Made by a program: the position numbers and the translations under genes
Assembly: GCA_002346545.1 (NCBI GenBank)
Contig: DEAA01000032.1
Span: 19,265-83,264, forward strand
Reading direction: 5' to 3'
Source: Acidobacteria bacterium UBA2994
Lineage (GTDB): Bacteria; Acidobacteriota; Vicinamibacteria; Vicinamibacterales; UBA8438
Length of the DNA: 64,000 nt
Notes under the pieces: model-generated
Told to the model about the DNA's origin: nothing
The model's input: only the letters and a program-made list of their open reading frames with translations
Database searches by the model: none
Shown here: in pieces, positions 9,348 through 18,650 of the stretch
How the letters are laid out: every line of letters starts with the position of its first letter
Position numbering within the stretch: the first letter of the stretch is position 1

Positions 9348-11378
9348 GTGAGATCTTGTTTTTCGTTCGTCGTACCAAGCGCTCTTGTGGCGGCACTGCT
9401 CGTCCCGCTTCCGGTTCAGGCCCAGTACGGGGCGGTCGATGGAGAGTGGCACGCCTATGCCGGCGACAACGGTGGTACCAAGTACTCGGGGCTTGACCAG
9501 ATTACGGCCGACAATTTTTCAAGTCTGGGGATCGTGTGGCGGGCCACGACCCCGGATGCCGACCTCGACTTCGATGCAATTGCGGCGGAGCTCGTGCGCC
9601 GGGGCCGGCTGGGCGAATTTCCGGGCGACTCCACTAATCCCGACTACGGCCTATCGCTCCGGCTCTTCAAAGCGACGCCGGTCATGGCTGACGGACTGCT
9701 CTATGCGCCGACGCCACTGAGTCTTGGTGGTGCGTGGGACGCCGGTACTGGCGAGCGGGTGTGGGTGTACGACCCGGAGAGCCATTTCGACGGACCACCG
9801 GCCAGCCGGGCCAATATGCGGGGCGGCGCCTACTGGAAAGACGGCGACGTCGAGCGCGTTTACTGGGGTACTACCGACGGCTATCTGATCAGTGTCGACG
9901 CCAAGACTGGAGAGCCGGCGACCGAATTTGGGGACAACGGCAAGGTTGACCTTTTCACCGGCGTGCCACGGGCCGAGCGGGATACCTACGACCGTCGTGG
10001 CCGTCACTGGATCTCGGTGACGTCGCCGCCGACCGTCTCCAATGGGGTGGTCGTGACCCCGGTCACTATCTCCGACTACGTCGTCGCGAAGGAAGCGCCC
10101 CCAGGGTGGGTGAAAGGGATCGACGCGGTCACGGGCGAGGTGAAGTGGGTGTTCCGCACGGTTCCCGATGGTGACGATTTCGGCTCGGACACCTGGGCCA
10201 ATGAGTCGTGGCGCTACTCAGGGAACACCAACGTTTGGGCCGCCATGGGGGCCGACGACGAAGCAGGCATCGTCTATCTGCCCACTAGTACGCCGACCAG
10301 TGACTACTACGGCGGGCACCGGATCGGTGACAACCTGTTCGCCGAGAGCATCGTGGCCGTCGACATCCTCACTGGTCAGCGCCTCTGGCATTTCCAGGCC
10401 GTGCATCACGGCGTGTGGGACTACGACTTTCCGACCCATCCCAATCTGGTCGATGTGACGGTCGACGGGCGCGAGGTCAAGATGCTGGCGCAGGTGAGTA
10501 AACAGGGTTTCACTTACGTCTTCGACCGCATCACGGGCGAGCCGGTCTGGCCGATCGAGGAGCGTCCGGTCGAGACCGACACCAACCTCGAGGGTGAGGT
10601 GCTGTCCGAGACCCAGCCGTTCCCGACCAAGCCGCCGGCCTTCGAGTATCAGGGGGTCAGCATCGATGACCTAGTCGATTTCACTCCCGAGATCCGAGCG
10701 CTGGCGGTGGAGACGGTGAAGGACTTTCGGCTGGGGCCGCTCTATTCGCCGCCAATGCGCACCATCGATGGGGTAACACAGGGCACCATTCAGCGACCGG
10801 CCATTGATGGCGGCGCCAACCTGCAGGGCTCTGGCGTGGACCCGGAGACTGGAGTCCTCTACGTGCCGTCGAATAACTCGTTCTCGGTGCTGAAGTACTT
10901 CACGCCTGACCCGGCCGAAGGTGGAAATCTGCGCTATACACAAAGTGGATTCGGCAGTGGACGTCAGCCGCGGATGCCGCAGGGGCTGCCGCTCTTTAAA
11001 CCGCCCTATTCACGGGTGACGGCCATCGACCTAAACCAGGGCGACATCTCGTGGATGCAGCCCAACGGCGATGGCGACCGGTTCCGTAACCATCCCCGGC
11101 TGCGCGATCTGAACCTGCCGTCGCTTGGTGGCGATGGACGCGGCGGTCCGGTCATCACCAAGACGCTGCTGATTAGCGCGTTAACCGCAGGAGGAAGCGA
11201 CGGCGGGCCGCGGCTGATCGCCCGAGACAAGGTGACGGGCGAGATCGTAGGTTCGGTCGACTTGCCAGCCGGCGCGCTCGGCACGCCGATGACCTACATG
11301 CACGAGGGGCGGCAGTACATCGGGCTCACCATTGGCGGCGAGACGCCGGAGTTGATCGCGATGGCGGTGCCAGAGTAG
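9348..11378 (+). CDS. PQQ-dependent dehydrogenase, glucose-dehydrogenase-like, exported
   Basis: 676-residue quinoprotein. The GTG at 9348 has GGAGGG four bases upstream (9338-9343) and is preferred to the GTG at 9336. Signal peptide RSCFSFVVPSALVAALLVPLPVQAQ. Propeller opening: GEWHAYAGDNGGTKYSGLDQI. D358 and D360 lie in HHGVWDYDFP and the catalytic Lys in VSKQGF. The C-terminal blade ends with GTPMTYMHEGRQYIGLTIGG, as in its relatives. No haem c motif. Predicted to oxidise a sugar, polyol or alcohol in the periplasm; acceptor unknown. Divergent from the 3-hydroxyacyl-CoA dehydrogenase gene. Confidence 0.9.
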   Translation: MRSCFSFVVPSALVAALLVPLPVQAQYGAVDGEWHAYAGDNGGTKYSGLDQITADNFSSLGIVWRATTPDADLDFDAIAAELVRRGRLGEFPGDSTNPDYGLSLRLFKATPVMADGLLYAPTPLSLGGAWDAGTGERVWVYDPESHFDGPPASRANMRGGAYWKDGDVERVYWGTTDGYLISVDAKTGEPATEFGDNGKVDLFTGVPRAERDTYDRRGRHWISVTSPPTVSNGVVVTPVTISDYVVAKEAPPGWVKGIDAVTGEVKWVFRTVPDGDDFGSDTWANESWRYSGNTNVWAAMGADDEAGIVYLPTSTPTSDYYGGHRIGDNLFAESIVAVDILTGQRLWHFQAVHHGVWDYDFPTHPNLVDVTVDGREVKMLAQVSKQGFTYVFDRITGEPVWPIEERPVETDTNLEGEVLSETQPFPTKPPAFEYQGVSIDDLVDFTPEIRALAVETVKDFRLGPLYSPPMRTIDGVTQGTIQRPAIDGGANLQGSGVDPETGVLYVPSNNSFSVLKYFTPDPAEGGNLRYTQSGFGSGRQPRMPQGLPLFKPPYSRVTAIDLNQGDISWMQPNGDGDRFRNHPRLRDLNLPSLGGDGRGGPVITKTLLISALTAGGSDGGPRLIARDKVTGEIVGSVDLPAGALGTPMTYMHEGRQYIGLTIGGETPELIAMAVPE

Positions 11379-11481
11379 CCGGTAGCGGCGCCCTACACCC
11401 GGCTCGTCGGTGCGTGTCGTGCGGTCTCTGCTGCACGGTGCTTCTTGTCAGTAGCTTCCCAGTCCGAAAACTATCAGTGTG

Positions 11482-12693
11482 ATGACGCGAAGCAAGCTCA
11501 AGCCGGCGCTACCGGTCGTGGTGGGAGGTTGCCTGCTTGTGATGCTGTCGTTCGGCTATCGCGCCGGATTCGGACTGTTCATGCAGCCGATGTCCGAGGC
11601 GCGCGGATGGGGCCGCGACGTGCTGTCGATGGCGCTGGCGGTGCAGAACCTGGCGTGGGGGGGTATCGCGGTGCTGGCCGGCGGCATCGCCGACCGCTAT
11701 GGCAACTTGCGAGTGCTGCTTGCGGGCGTGGTTCTCTACGCCGGTGGCATGTGGGGGATGTCGCAGGTCACGACCGAGCTGGGGATCATCTCGACCGCCG
11801 GTCTGCTGGTAGGGGCCGGGGTGGCTGGCACCTCGTTCGGCATCGTGTTACCCGCCTTTGCGCGGGCGGTGCCGGCAGACCGCCGTGCCTGGGCGCTGGG
11901 GCTTGGCACCGCTGCCGGGAGTGTGGGGCAGTTTCTCGTGGTGCCGGTGATTCAGGAGCTCATCGGATGGGTGGGCTGGATGCAGTCGCTTCAGATCCTT
12001 GGGTTGTCGGCATTCGTCATGGTGGCCTTCGCGTTGCCGCTGGCTTCTTTTAGCGGAGCTGCTGAGGGTGGCGCCGCCGAGCCGATCCCGATGCGGCAGG
12101 TCTTGGGCCGTGCGCTCGGGGTCCGCTCCTATCAGTTACTCGTCGCGGGGTTCTTCGTATGCGGCTTCCATGTGGCGTTCATCACGGTCCATATGCCGGC
12201 GTATCTGGTCGATCTCGGTTTCACTCCGCGCATCGGAGCATGGAGCATCAGCCTGATCGGTCTCTTCAACATCGTGGGCGCCTACGTCTCCGGCATCGCC
12301 TCGGGACGGCATCCGCAGCGGAAGATTCTCGCCGGACTCTACCTGGGTCGGGTCGCGGCCATCGGTCTGTTTCTGGCGATTCCGATCTCGCTCGCCAGTG
12401 TCGTGGTGTTTAGTTCGTTGATGGGCTTGCTGTGGCTGGCCACCGTACCTCCCACCTCAGGATTGGTGGCCGAGTTTTTCGGCACGCGCTACATGACGCT
12501 GCTCTACGGGCTAGTTTTTCTCAGCCACCAGGTAGGTAGTTTCATTGGGATCTGGCTGGGCGGATGGCTGTACGCGAATGTCGGGAATTACAACGGTATT
12601 TGGATCGCGGGGATGATCCTTGGCGCGGTCGCCGCGGCGCTGCATTGGCCAATCGAAGAGCGGAGCCACGCGGCACAGCTCAAGACGGCCTAA
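11482..12693 (+). CDS. MFS transporter, monocarboxylate/oxalate-formate-antiporter-like
   Basis: A 403-residue integral membrane protein with about 12 hydrophobic segments. The loop between TM2 and TM3 carries the MFS motif AGGIADRYG. The N-terminal segment GYRAGFGLFMQPMSEARGWGRDVLSMALAVQ resembles monocarboxylate or oxalate:formate carriers, which have the same conserved aromatic/Gly pattern and W-x-R. It ends with a basic cytoplasmic tail. GTG at 11479 directly precedes the ATG at 11482, so either could be used; no clear ribosome binding site. It follows a PQQ dehydrogenase by 100 bp on the same strand and might import or export that enzyme's acid product, which is inference only. Confidence 0.82.
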   Translation: MTRSKLKPALPVVVGGCLLVMLSFGYRAGFGLFMQPMSEARGWGRDVLSMALAVQNLAWGGIAVLAGGIADRYGNLRVLLAGVVLYAGGMWGMSQVTTELGIISTAGLLVGAGVAGTSFGIVLPAFARAVPADRRAWALGLGTAAGSVGQFLVVPVIQELIGWVGWMQSLQILGLSAFVMVAFALPLASFSGAAEGGAAEPIPMRQVLGRALGVRSYQLLVAGFFVCGFHVAFITVHMPAYLVDLGFTPRIGAWSISLIGLFNIVGAYVSGIASGRHPQRKILAGLYLGRVAAIGLFLAIPISLASVVVFSSLMGLLWLATVPPTSGLVAEFFGTRYMTLLYGLVFLSHQVGSFIGIWLGGWLYANVGNYNGIWIAGMILGAVAAALHWPIEERSHAAQLKTA

Positions 12694-13119
12694 GCGTAGC
12701 GTCCTAGGGTAAGGCCAGCGCGACCAGCTGGGGCGGACAGGAGCCGTCCCCTCGCCGGCCGGCGTTGCTGACTGGGCGCGGGCGCCAGGCAGCGGCACCG
12801 GTAGGCAAGAGAGCGCTGCCGCTATCTTCCTTGACGCCAGCATGTTGAGCGCTGACGAGGATAGCGACATGAACCCGCCTGGTGCCGACCTCGGCTGACG
12901 GTGGTCGTCTAGTTATCCAATGCGGCCCGTGCGAGTGGGTCACCGACTTCGAAGTGATCCACTAGGAGTGTTGACTGTTGGACAGGGCGATAGTCTCATG
13001 AGCGCCTGTCTGATCCCATTCCGTAACGCGTCGGCGCCCGCTTCGTGGCGTGGTAGATCGAGTTGAAGGGGAAGATCACCAGTCCACCGAGCGCAGTGGC
13101 GGTGATGTCCAGCCCCACT
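12694..13119. other. Intergenic region with no intact gene; contains an SDR remnant at its right end
   Basis: No supported gene in this 426-bp stretch between convergent genes. The right part (12996-13112) is a decayed dehydrogenase fragment, listed separately. The left 300 bp has only short unrelated open frames, and I see no RNA gene or clear terminator. Confidence 0.6.
12996..13112 (-). pseudogene. Short-chain dehydrogenase/reductase fragment (decayed)
   Basis: Minus-strand translation from 13112 reads through a classical SDR active-site region: GGLVIFPFNSIYHATKRAP, with the Tyr-x-x-x-Lys catalytic pair (YHATK) intact. It then diverges and reaches a stop at 12996-12998. Nothing recognisable as the NAD-binding N-terminal half lies upstream, because the nucleoside hydrolase gene ends at 13120. 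Only about 39 codons remain, so this is a remnant and not a working gene. Confidence 0.6.
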
Positions 13120-14112
13120 CTACAGCGTGGCCAGCTTCTCGAACAGATCGTGGAAGACGGCGTCGCGGAAGACGTTGTTGGCCACCCTGATCGAGTGACG
13201 TCCGGTGTCTGACTCCCATCGCATGTCGTCGGTTAGCACCGGGCTGTCAACGATCTCAGACGGTACCCACTCCGGGTTGATTAGCCAGGCGATGGCCGAG
13301 ATGTCCCAGATCACCTTCGACCAAGGGTAGGTATCGGTCCGTCGGCCGCGGTTCATGGCCCGGGCGTAGTACTGCAGGAACTGGCCGTGGAGATAGTCTC
13401 CCAGCAGTGACCGTCCCTGGAGCTGTTCGGTCAATTCCGGGACCGTGGTTCGGAGATGTTCCGACACGTTCTTGGTCGGAATTTGCACAAGTGGCACGCC
13501 GCTATCGAAGAGCACCTGTGAGGCGATGACGTCCTGTTGGAGATTGAACTCGCGTGCCGACGGCCAATAGTGGGTGGTTCCGCCAAGCCAAACGACGACG
13601 ATGCGTTCCTTGATCCGCGGCTCCATCAGTATCGCCGACGACACGTTGACAGGGCCTCCGATGGTCAGGACATACAGCGGTTCGTCGCCGCTGTTCATCG
13701 CCTTGTTGATTAGATCGCGCGCCGCCGGACTGTCGATCGGACGGTCGACGCTCTCGAAGTAGCGGTCGGAGCCACGGAGCACGATTCTCTCGTCGATATC
13801 AGGGAAGAAGGCGAGCAGCCGGAGAATCTCTTTGTAGCTCTGCTCCATCCCGACGGCCGCGGTCGGCGACAGAGCGTTGACGAACGGTGCCGCATAGATC
13901 GCCTTGACATCCATCCGGTCGGGCGACAGGAGGCTGTAGGCCACCGCATACTGGTCATCGATCTCGTTGAAAGTGTCGGTGTCGAGCACCACCTGCAACC
14001 GTCCTGGTGGAGGCAGCGCCAGTCGGCGCTCGAGGTCGACGGGCTGGGCGCGGACCGTCTGGGCGACGGCAAGCGTGGCAGTGGCTTGAAACAGCTGGCG
14101 GCGGGTGAGCAT
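13120..14112 (-). CDS. Exported nucleoside hydrolase (IUNH family)
   Basis: 330-residue inosine/uridine-preferring nucleoside hydrolase-like protein, cleaving the N-glycosidic bond of ribonucleosides. The calcium-binding cluster is VVLDTDTFNEIDDQ, giving D44, D46, D52 and D53. Later strands VLTIGGPVNVSSAI and IVVVWLGG fit the fold. The N-terminus MLTRRQLFQATATLAVAQ is a twin-arginine-like export signal, so it should act in the periplasm. Its fold core is the usual ~310 residues. The start ATG at 14112 is shared with a divergent promoter region for the PQQ dehydrogenase at 14206. Confidence 0.87.
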   Translation of the reverse strand: MLTRRQLFQATATLAVAQTVRAQPVDLERRLALPPPGRLQVVLDTDTFNEIDDQYAVAYSLLSPDRMDVKAIYAAPFVNALSPTAAVGMEQSYKEILRLLAFFPDIDERIVLRGSDRYFESVDRPIDSPAARDLINKAMNSGDEPLYVLTIGGPVNVSSAILMEPRIKERIVVVWLGGTTHYWPSAREFNLQQDVIASQVLFDSGVPLVQIPTKNVSEHLRTTVPELTEQLQGRSLLGDYLHGQFLQYYARAMNRGRRTDTYPWSKVIWDISAIAWLINPEWVPSEIVDSPVLTDDMRWESDTGRHSIRVANNVFRDAVFHDLFEKLATL

Positions 14113-14205
14113 ACCCAGGATTCTAGCTCTAGAGGGAGGGCGCTAGGTTGGCCACCCGGTGCTTACCTCGGTAGAAACCCAACGCTCCGGTATGATGCGG
14201 GCATC

Positions 14206-15999
14206 ATGACCACATCCATCTCGTTGGCCCGGTTCCAGGCGGTTCTGGGCGTGCTGCTGTGTCTGGCTACTTCCGGAATCGCGCAGCCGGCCAGCGACGA
14301 CTTCGTCCCGGTGACTGACGCCATGCTTCGCGATCCCGACCCCGGAGATTGGCTCATGGCGCACCGTACCTATGACTTTCACGGGTTCAGTCCGCTCGAT
14401 CAGATCGACCGTGACAATGTGGGTGAGCTGCGGCTGGTCTGGATGCGCGCCATGGACGAGGGCCCCCAGCAGTTCCGGCCGCTGGTCTATGACGGGGTCA
14501 TGTACATCGCCAACCCGGGCAGCGATCATCTGCAGGCCATCGATGCCACGACAGGTGACCTCGTCTGGGATTACCGCTGGGCCGCGCCGGCGGACCTGCG
14601 AGAGTACTCGCAACTCGGCAACCGGACCCGCAGTCTCGCCATCTACGGGCGGAACATTCTGCACCTGACGGCAGATTCGCACATCATCGCGGTGGATGCC
14701 CGGACCGGCGAGCTGGCCTGGGAGAGCGAGATGTCCGATCACCAGAGCGGTATGTCCCATTCGTCCGGTGCCATGGTCATCGACGGGCAGGTGATGAGCG
14801 GTCGCGCGTGCAGCCCGCGTCCCGATTCTGGCCGCTGCTTCATCGCGTCGAACGATGCGTCGACTGGAGCCGAAGCATGGCGGTTCTACACCGCCGCGGG
14901 GGCAGATGACCCGGGTGGACAGACCTGGGGTGGTGTGCCGGCCTCGCGTCGCGGACACGTGTCGCCTTGGGGACTCCCGGGGAGTTACGACCCGGACCTT
15001 GGACTCGTCTACTGGGGCATTGCGGTGCCCTCGCCCTACACCCGCATCATGCGGCACGGGGCGTGGGACATTGGCGACAGCACGCCGTGCGAGCTGTACT
15101 CCAACTCGACGGTGGCGCTTTCGGTCGAGACGGGCGCCCTTGACTGGTACTACCAGCACCTACCGTGTGACGACTGGGATCAGGACTTCGTCCAGGAACG
15201 GACGTTGGTCGATCTCGTGGTGAATCCAGATCCTGAGGCGGTGCGCTGGATCAATCCGAAGATCGCCGGTAGTCCGCAGGAGCGGAAAGTGGTGGTCACG
15301 ATGGGCGAGCCGGGGGGGCTCTTCGTGAACGACCGCGAGACGGGCGAGTTTCTCTGGGCGGCCCCGCTGCCATACACGTCGACCGAGCGTTTCGTTATCC
15401 GTGATATCGATCCGGCCACCGGACAGGTGTTTATCAACATGGACCTGGTGGCACGCGAAGTGGGGGAGCAGCACATCATTTGTGGTCACAACGTGAAGGG
15501 CTGGTGGTCGTGGTCCTATAGCGCGCAGACCGGCCTGCTCTACATCCCGTTTAACCGTTCCTGTTTGAATCAGACAGCCAACGACCGAACCGTGACTGGC
15601 ACCGGCCCTCGCTTTACGCAGCCCGAACCCGGTTTGGAGGAGGATGGTGACCTCACCGAGTTGCGCGCCATTGACCTGTCGACTGGACGTGAGGCTTGGC
15701 GCTTCTCGCAGCGGGCGCCCAACGCCGGCTCGACGCTGGCGACTGGAGGCAACATCGTGTTCCACGGCGACCTCAACCGCCGGTTCCGCGCGTTCGACGC
15801 CGAAACGGGCGAGATCTTGTGGCAGACCATACTAGGGAGTCAGATCACCGGTTATCCGGTGTCTTACATTGCTGATGGACGGCAATACGTCACCGTGCCG
15901 GTGGGTGGGGCGTCGATCTTCCGGATGGACCAGTACGCGCCTGAACTGGAGGCGCCCATCGGAAGCAACATGCTGGTGACGTTCGCCCTGCCGAAATAG
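14206..15999 (+). CDS. PQQ-dependent alcohol-dehydrogenase-type quinoprotein, exported
   Basis: 597 residues from the ATG at 14206, which opens a signal peptide (TTSISLARFQAVLGVLLCLATSGIAQ); a start at 14086 would add 40 non-signal residues. This one belongs to the methanol/alcohol dehydrogenase branch rather than the glucose dehydrogenase branch. It has YWGIAVPSPY and HLPCDDWDQDF, the latter aligning with the HDEWDYxG segment of methanol dehydrogenases. D325 is the catalytic Asp, and D327 sits where lanthanide-type enzymes have their extra Asp. Cysteines in GRACSPRPDSGRCF are not adjacent. No haem c domain. Ends three bases from the convergent gene at 16003. Confidence 0.88.
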   Translation: MTTSISLARFQAVLGVLLCLATSGIAQPASDDFVPVTDAMLRDPDPGDWLMAHRTYDFHGFSPLDQIDRDNVGELRLVWMRAMDEGPQQFRPLVYDGVMYIANPGSDHLQAIDATTGDLVWDYRWAAPADLREYSQLGNRTRSLAIYGRNILHLTADSHIIAVDARTGELAWESEMSDHQSGMSHSSGAMVIDGQVMSGRACSPRPDSGRCFIASNDASTGAEAWRFYTAAGADDPGGQTWGGVPASRRGHVSPWGLPGSYDPDLGLVYWGIAVPSPYTRIMRHGAWDIGDSTPCELYSNSTVALSVETGALDWYYQHLPCDDWDQDFVQERTLVDLVVNPDPEAVRWINPKIAGSPQERKVVVTMGEPGGLFVNDRETGEFLWAAPLPYTSTERFVIRDIDPATGQVFINMDLVAREVGEQHIICGHNVKGWWSWSYSAQTGLLYIPFNRSCLNQTANDRTVTGTGPRFTQPEPGLEEDGDLTELRAIDLSTGREAWRFSQRAPNAGSTLATGGNIVFHGDLNRRFRAFDAETGEILWQTILGSQITGYPVSYIADGRQYVTVPVGGASIFRMDQYAPELEAPIGSNMLVTFALPK

Positions 16000-16002
16000 C
16001 GA

Positions 16003-16986
16003 CTATCTGGCCTCCTCGACCCTCGCGCCGGCCAGCGTGTTCTCCATTCCGTAGTTGCCTTCGTGGCAGGCGTACTCATGAAGGTCGCCGGCCACTCTCG
16101 TCATCGGCACTACGGCAGTGAACCGGTCGGTGAAGGTGGCCGGATCGTCCACGGTGAACTCGTAGTTCACGGTCACCGCGTCAATCCGTGTGAACTTTTC
16201 GGTCAGAACCTTCTCGGTGGAGGTGCCGAACGCGCTGAAGCTCTTGGTCAGACCGTTGAAGTTCTTGGTCACAACTACAAGCGTGTCGCCCTCCCAGTGC
16301 CCGCGCGCGCTACCCGACCATAGTCCGATGTCGTCGTCGAGCGGTGCCTGCTCGCCGATTGGCACCACTCGGGCGTCGTGAATCATCTCGGTGAGAATCA
16401 CGACATGGTCCTCGTTCTGGACGAGCTGGACGTTATTGTTGTAGAGGCTAGGGACGAACGGCGGTCCAGAATTGAAGCCGACGATACATCGTTCCGACAG
16501 ACCACGGTCTTCCGGGCCGTCCTTGCTGATTCCGCCGACCACGAAGCGTACGGGTCGCACGCCGGAGACGTCGTCGCCTAGGCCACCGGCGATCGAATCC
16601 ACCTCTGCGACGCGGGCCGGCAGCCGGCCGTTCGCGGGATACACCAGGTGGGATGTCCTGATGTAATCCGTGATGCCGGCGCTCTCCACCCAAAAATCGT
16701 TGTAGGCGCCAGGATTGCCAGGTCCCGATGGAACCGCCTGATCGGAAGCGGCGTCGCGCGCGGCCAGCCGCTGGTTCAGCTGGGCTATCTCTTCAGCGGT
16801 CATGAATTCCCGGTCGCCGAACCGACGCGGGCGCTGAATCGGCACGTTCGAGGAGAAGTTCCAGACTCCTTCGAGTGACGGTTTACCCCACGGGTTCAGG
16901 GGGATTTCCGATTCGATTGGATCCTGGCCCGCGAACGCCGGTACCGACAGGGTCAGGGCTACGCCGACCATCAGCAGTGCTTTCAT
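16003..16986 (-). CDS. Secreted 'YACHEGN' family protein, copy 1
   Basis: 327 residues, ATG at 16986 preceded by GGGGGAAG. Signal peptide MKALLMVGVALTLSVPAFA. I do not know a function for this family, which is frequent in Acidobacteriota. Conserved blocks shared with the products at 33812-34777 and 47454-48458 are: an opening PWGxPxLxGVW; YNDFW; a central CIVGFNSGPP and YNNNVQ; a strand pair DHVVILTEMIHDARVV; WSGSARGHWEGDTLVVVT; and a C-terminal EYACHEGNYGM...LAGAR. The pattern of alternating hydrophobic strands suggests an all-beta fold. The conserved Cys pair (in CIVGFN and YACHEG) could form a disulfide in the periplasm. Confidence 0.8.
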   Translation of the reverse strand: MKALLMVGVALTLSVPAFAGQDPIESEIPLNPWGKPSLEGVWNFSSNVPIQRPRRFGDREFMTAEEIAQLNQRLAARDAASDQAVPSGPGNPGAYNDFWVESAGITDYIRTSHLVYPANGRLPARVAEVDSIAGGLGDDVSGVRPVRFVVGGISKDGPEDRGLSERCIVGFNSGPPFVPSLYNNNVQLVQNEDHVVILTEMIHDARVVPIGEQAPLDDDIGLWSGSARGHWEGDTLVVVTKNFNGLTKSFSAFGTSTEKVLTEKFTRIDAVTVNYEFTVDDPATFTDRFTAVVPMTRVAGDLHEYACHEGNYGMENTLAGARVEEAR

Positions 16987-17207
16987 AACTTCCCCCAGAG
17001 GGCAAGTCTACGGGAGGTCGGTGTGAAGTGGACGGACGAATTTTGCCAGTTGCGCCCGCCCGGCCGTCGGCGGACAAGCGCCTGCTCGGAGTGCGCCGGT
17101 GCGGCGTCGAGGGCACGCTCCACTTCCACTTCTCCTCCCGGGCTGTCAGATGCATGGCCCCCGCAAGAGGGACGCGTACTCGAGGCGTCTGTTGATTCCA
17201 GATGCAC

Positions 17208-18209
17208 TCAGGTGTCAAGCAGGTCGACTATGGCCTGGTCGATGTCTGCCTTTCCGATTGGATCGAGTCCGCTGCCCGCGATGTGTCCTAGGTCCGAGTC
17301 GATGACACGAAGTTCCGCGTTGGGCATCCGAGATACTTCATAGTCGCTATCGGCCACACGGAAATACAAATCTGTCTTGCCCGGCATGACGATGGCGCGA
17401 GAAGTGATCGCTTGCAGAGCCTTGTCGAAATCTCCGCCAAAACGACCGTTGTCAGAAATATCTGCGGCCTGCCACGTCGCGAGCATTCCCAATAGATCGT
17501 TTGCCTCTCGTCGGTAGAAGTAATCCTTCATGAATCCAATGACGTCGTGGGTCTTCTCCATGCCCAGATCCTTGAACAACTCTTTCCTAAAGAACTCCTG
17601 CGAAAAAACCCACCCCCCGTACACGGTAGCAAATGCCTGCATCCCCATCTCAGGACGGGCGGTATATTCACCGTTGTTGAATTCCGGGTCGGCTAGAAGC
17701 GCAGATTTGACGCCTTCCAGGAAGAACCAGTTGTGCTTGGAGACTCTGGCGGCACCGCAAATGGGAAGGATCGCATCCACCATATCTGAATGCTGGGCTC
17801 CCCATTCGAAAGAGTGCAACCCGCCCATGCTGAAGCCCATCACTAGTCTTAGCCTCTCGAGGCCGAGTTCTTGTGTGATGAGTTGATGCTGGGCTCGAAC
17901 GTTATCGTGAACGGTGCATAACGGGAATCTGGGTCCGTCCCACGGGGGCGGCGTGTTGCTCGGCGACGATGAGAGTGAGTTGGACAGCATGTTGACAACG
18001 ATGACGCAATGGCCAGAGAGATCAAGTACGTCGGAGCGAGCAAACAGAGCTTCTGCGTCTTCGTGGGTGGCTGAGTAGGATGTGACGACCAGGATGGCGT
18101 TGTCTCGAGTCGCGCTCAATTCTCCATGCTTCGCATACACGAGATTTATGTCGATCGTTTCGCCATTCTGTGTCGTGAAGTCTTTGATTAGACAGTCGCT
18201 CAGTTGCAT
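17208..18209 (-). CDS. Alpha/beta hydrolase, homoserine O-acetyltransferase (MetX)-like
   Basis: 333-residue alpha/beta-fold protein. The nucleophile elbow GFSMGG gives S127; candidate partners are D280 in MPGKTDLYF and H309 in DLGHIAGSG, a complete triad. The layout (long N-terminal region with VHDNVRAQHQLITQELG before the elbow) is that of the MetX/homoserine acetyltransferase-like group, but no methionine gene is nearby, so an esterase or acyltransferase on another substrate is equally likely. No signal peptide: cytoplasmic. By eye the GC content and codon choice are lower and more AT-tolerant than in the neighbours, as is also true of the next gene, hinting at recent transfer. ATG at 18209 with AGAGGGA upstream. 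Confidence 0.8.
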   Translation of the reverse strand: MQLSDCLIKDFTTQNGETIDINLVYAKHGELSATRDNAILVVTSYSATHEDAEALFARSDVLDLSGHCVIVVNMLSNSLSSSPSNTPPPWDGPRFPLCTVHDNVRAQHQLITQELGLERLRLVMGFSMGGLHSFEWGAQHSDMVDAILPICGAARVSKHNWFFLEGVKSALLADPEFNNGEYTARPEMGMQAFATVYGGWVFSQEFFRKELFKDLGMEKTHDVIGFMKDYFYRREANDLLGMLATWQAADISDNGRFGGDFDKALQAITSRAIVMPGKTDLYFRVADSDYEVSRMPNAELRVIDSDLGHIAGSGLDPIGKADIDQAIVDLLDT

Positions 18210-18650
18210 CTTGTTATCCCTCTGGCTGGCTTAAACGCCGACATCATCATTCGACCCTTGAAGCGTTGAGGCCCAGAGGCTCGACTACCCGGTGCTTTGC
18301 CGCGGGTGCGCGGAGGCCCACTCACAAGTGCGGCGTCGGGCTTCGGTGATTCGCTCTGAGGCACGTCGCAATGTGCTTACTGCAAGTAAATAAGCTGACT
18401 CACTGTTGTCTTTGATGTCTTGGTGAAACAGCTACTGGTGAATTCAGTAGAATACGCATATCTCGTAATCGCACCCGGTGCCAGCGCATGCAATCGAACT
18501 GGAATAAGAGTGCTGGGACTGTTCGTGGCCAGACTTTGTGGCCGAAGGAAGCCACCTTCGAACGCGGAGAAGAGCGCCGAAGAAACTTCAACTCGAGACT
18601 CGGAAGGCATGGTGTTGGTGAAGGACGAGCTAATCATAGGAGGCAAGGTC
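18210..18650. other. Long intergenic region between divergent genes in the lower-GC island
   Basis: 441 bp with no supported gene. An open frame continues upstream of the 18651 start, but its translation has no signal or domain and there is a strong ribosome binding site at 18638-18643, so I read this stretch as promoter and leader for both divergent genes. AT-rich patches occur around 18370-18470. No RNA family recognised. Confidence 0.5.

Noticed and set aside
12704..12943. Short minus-strand open frame with a partly hydrophobic start in the 12.7-12.95 kb gap
   Set aside because: No conserved motif, no ribosome binding site and no match to any family I recognise; treated as non-coding.
17208..18209. 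Calling the alpha/beta hydrolase metX
   Set aside because: The triad and fold fit, but no methionine-pathway neighbour and specificity residues cannot be judged by eye; left as MetX-like.
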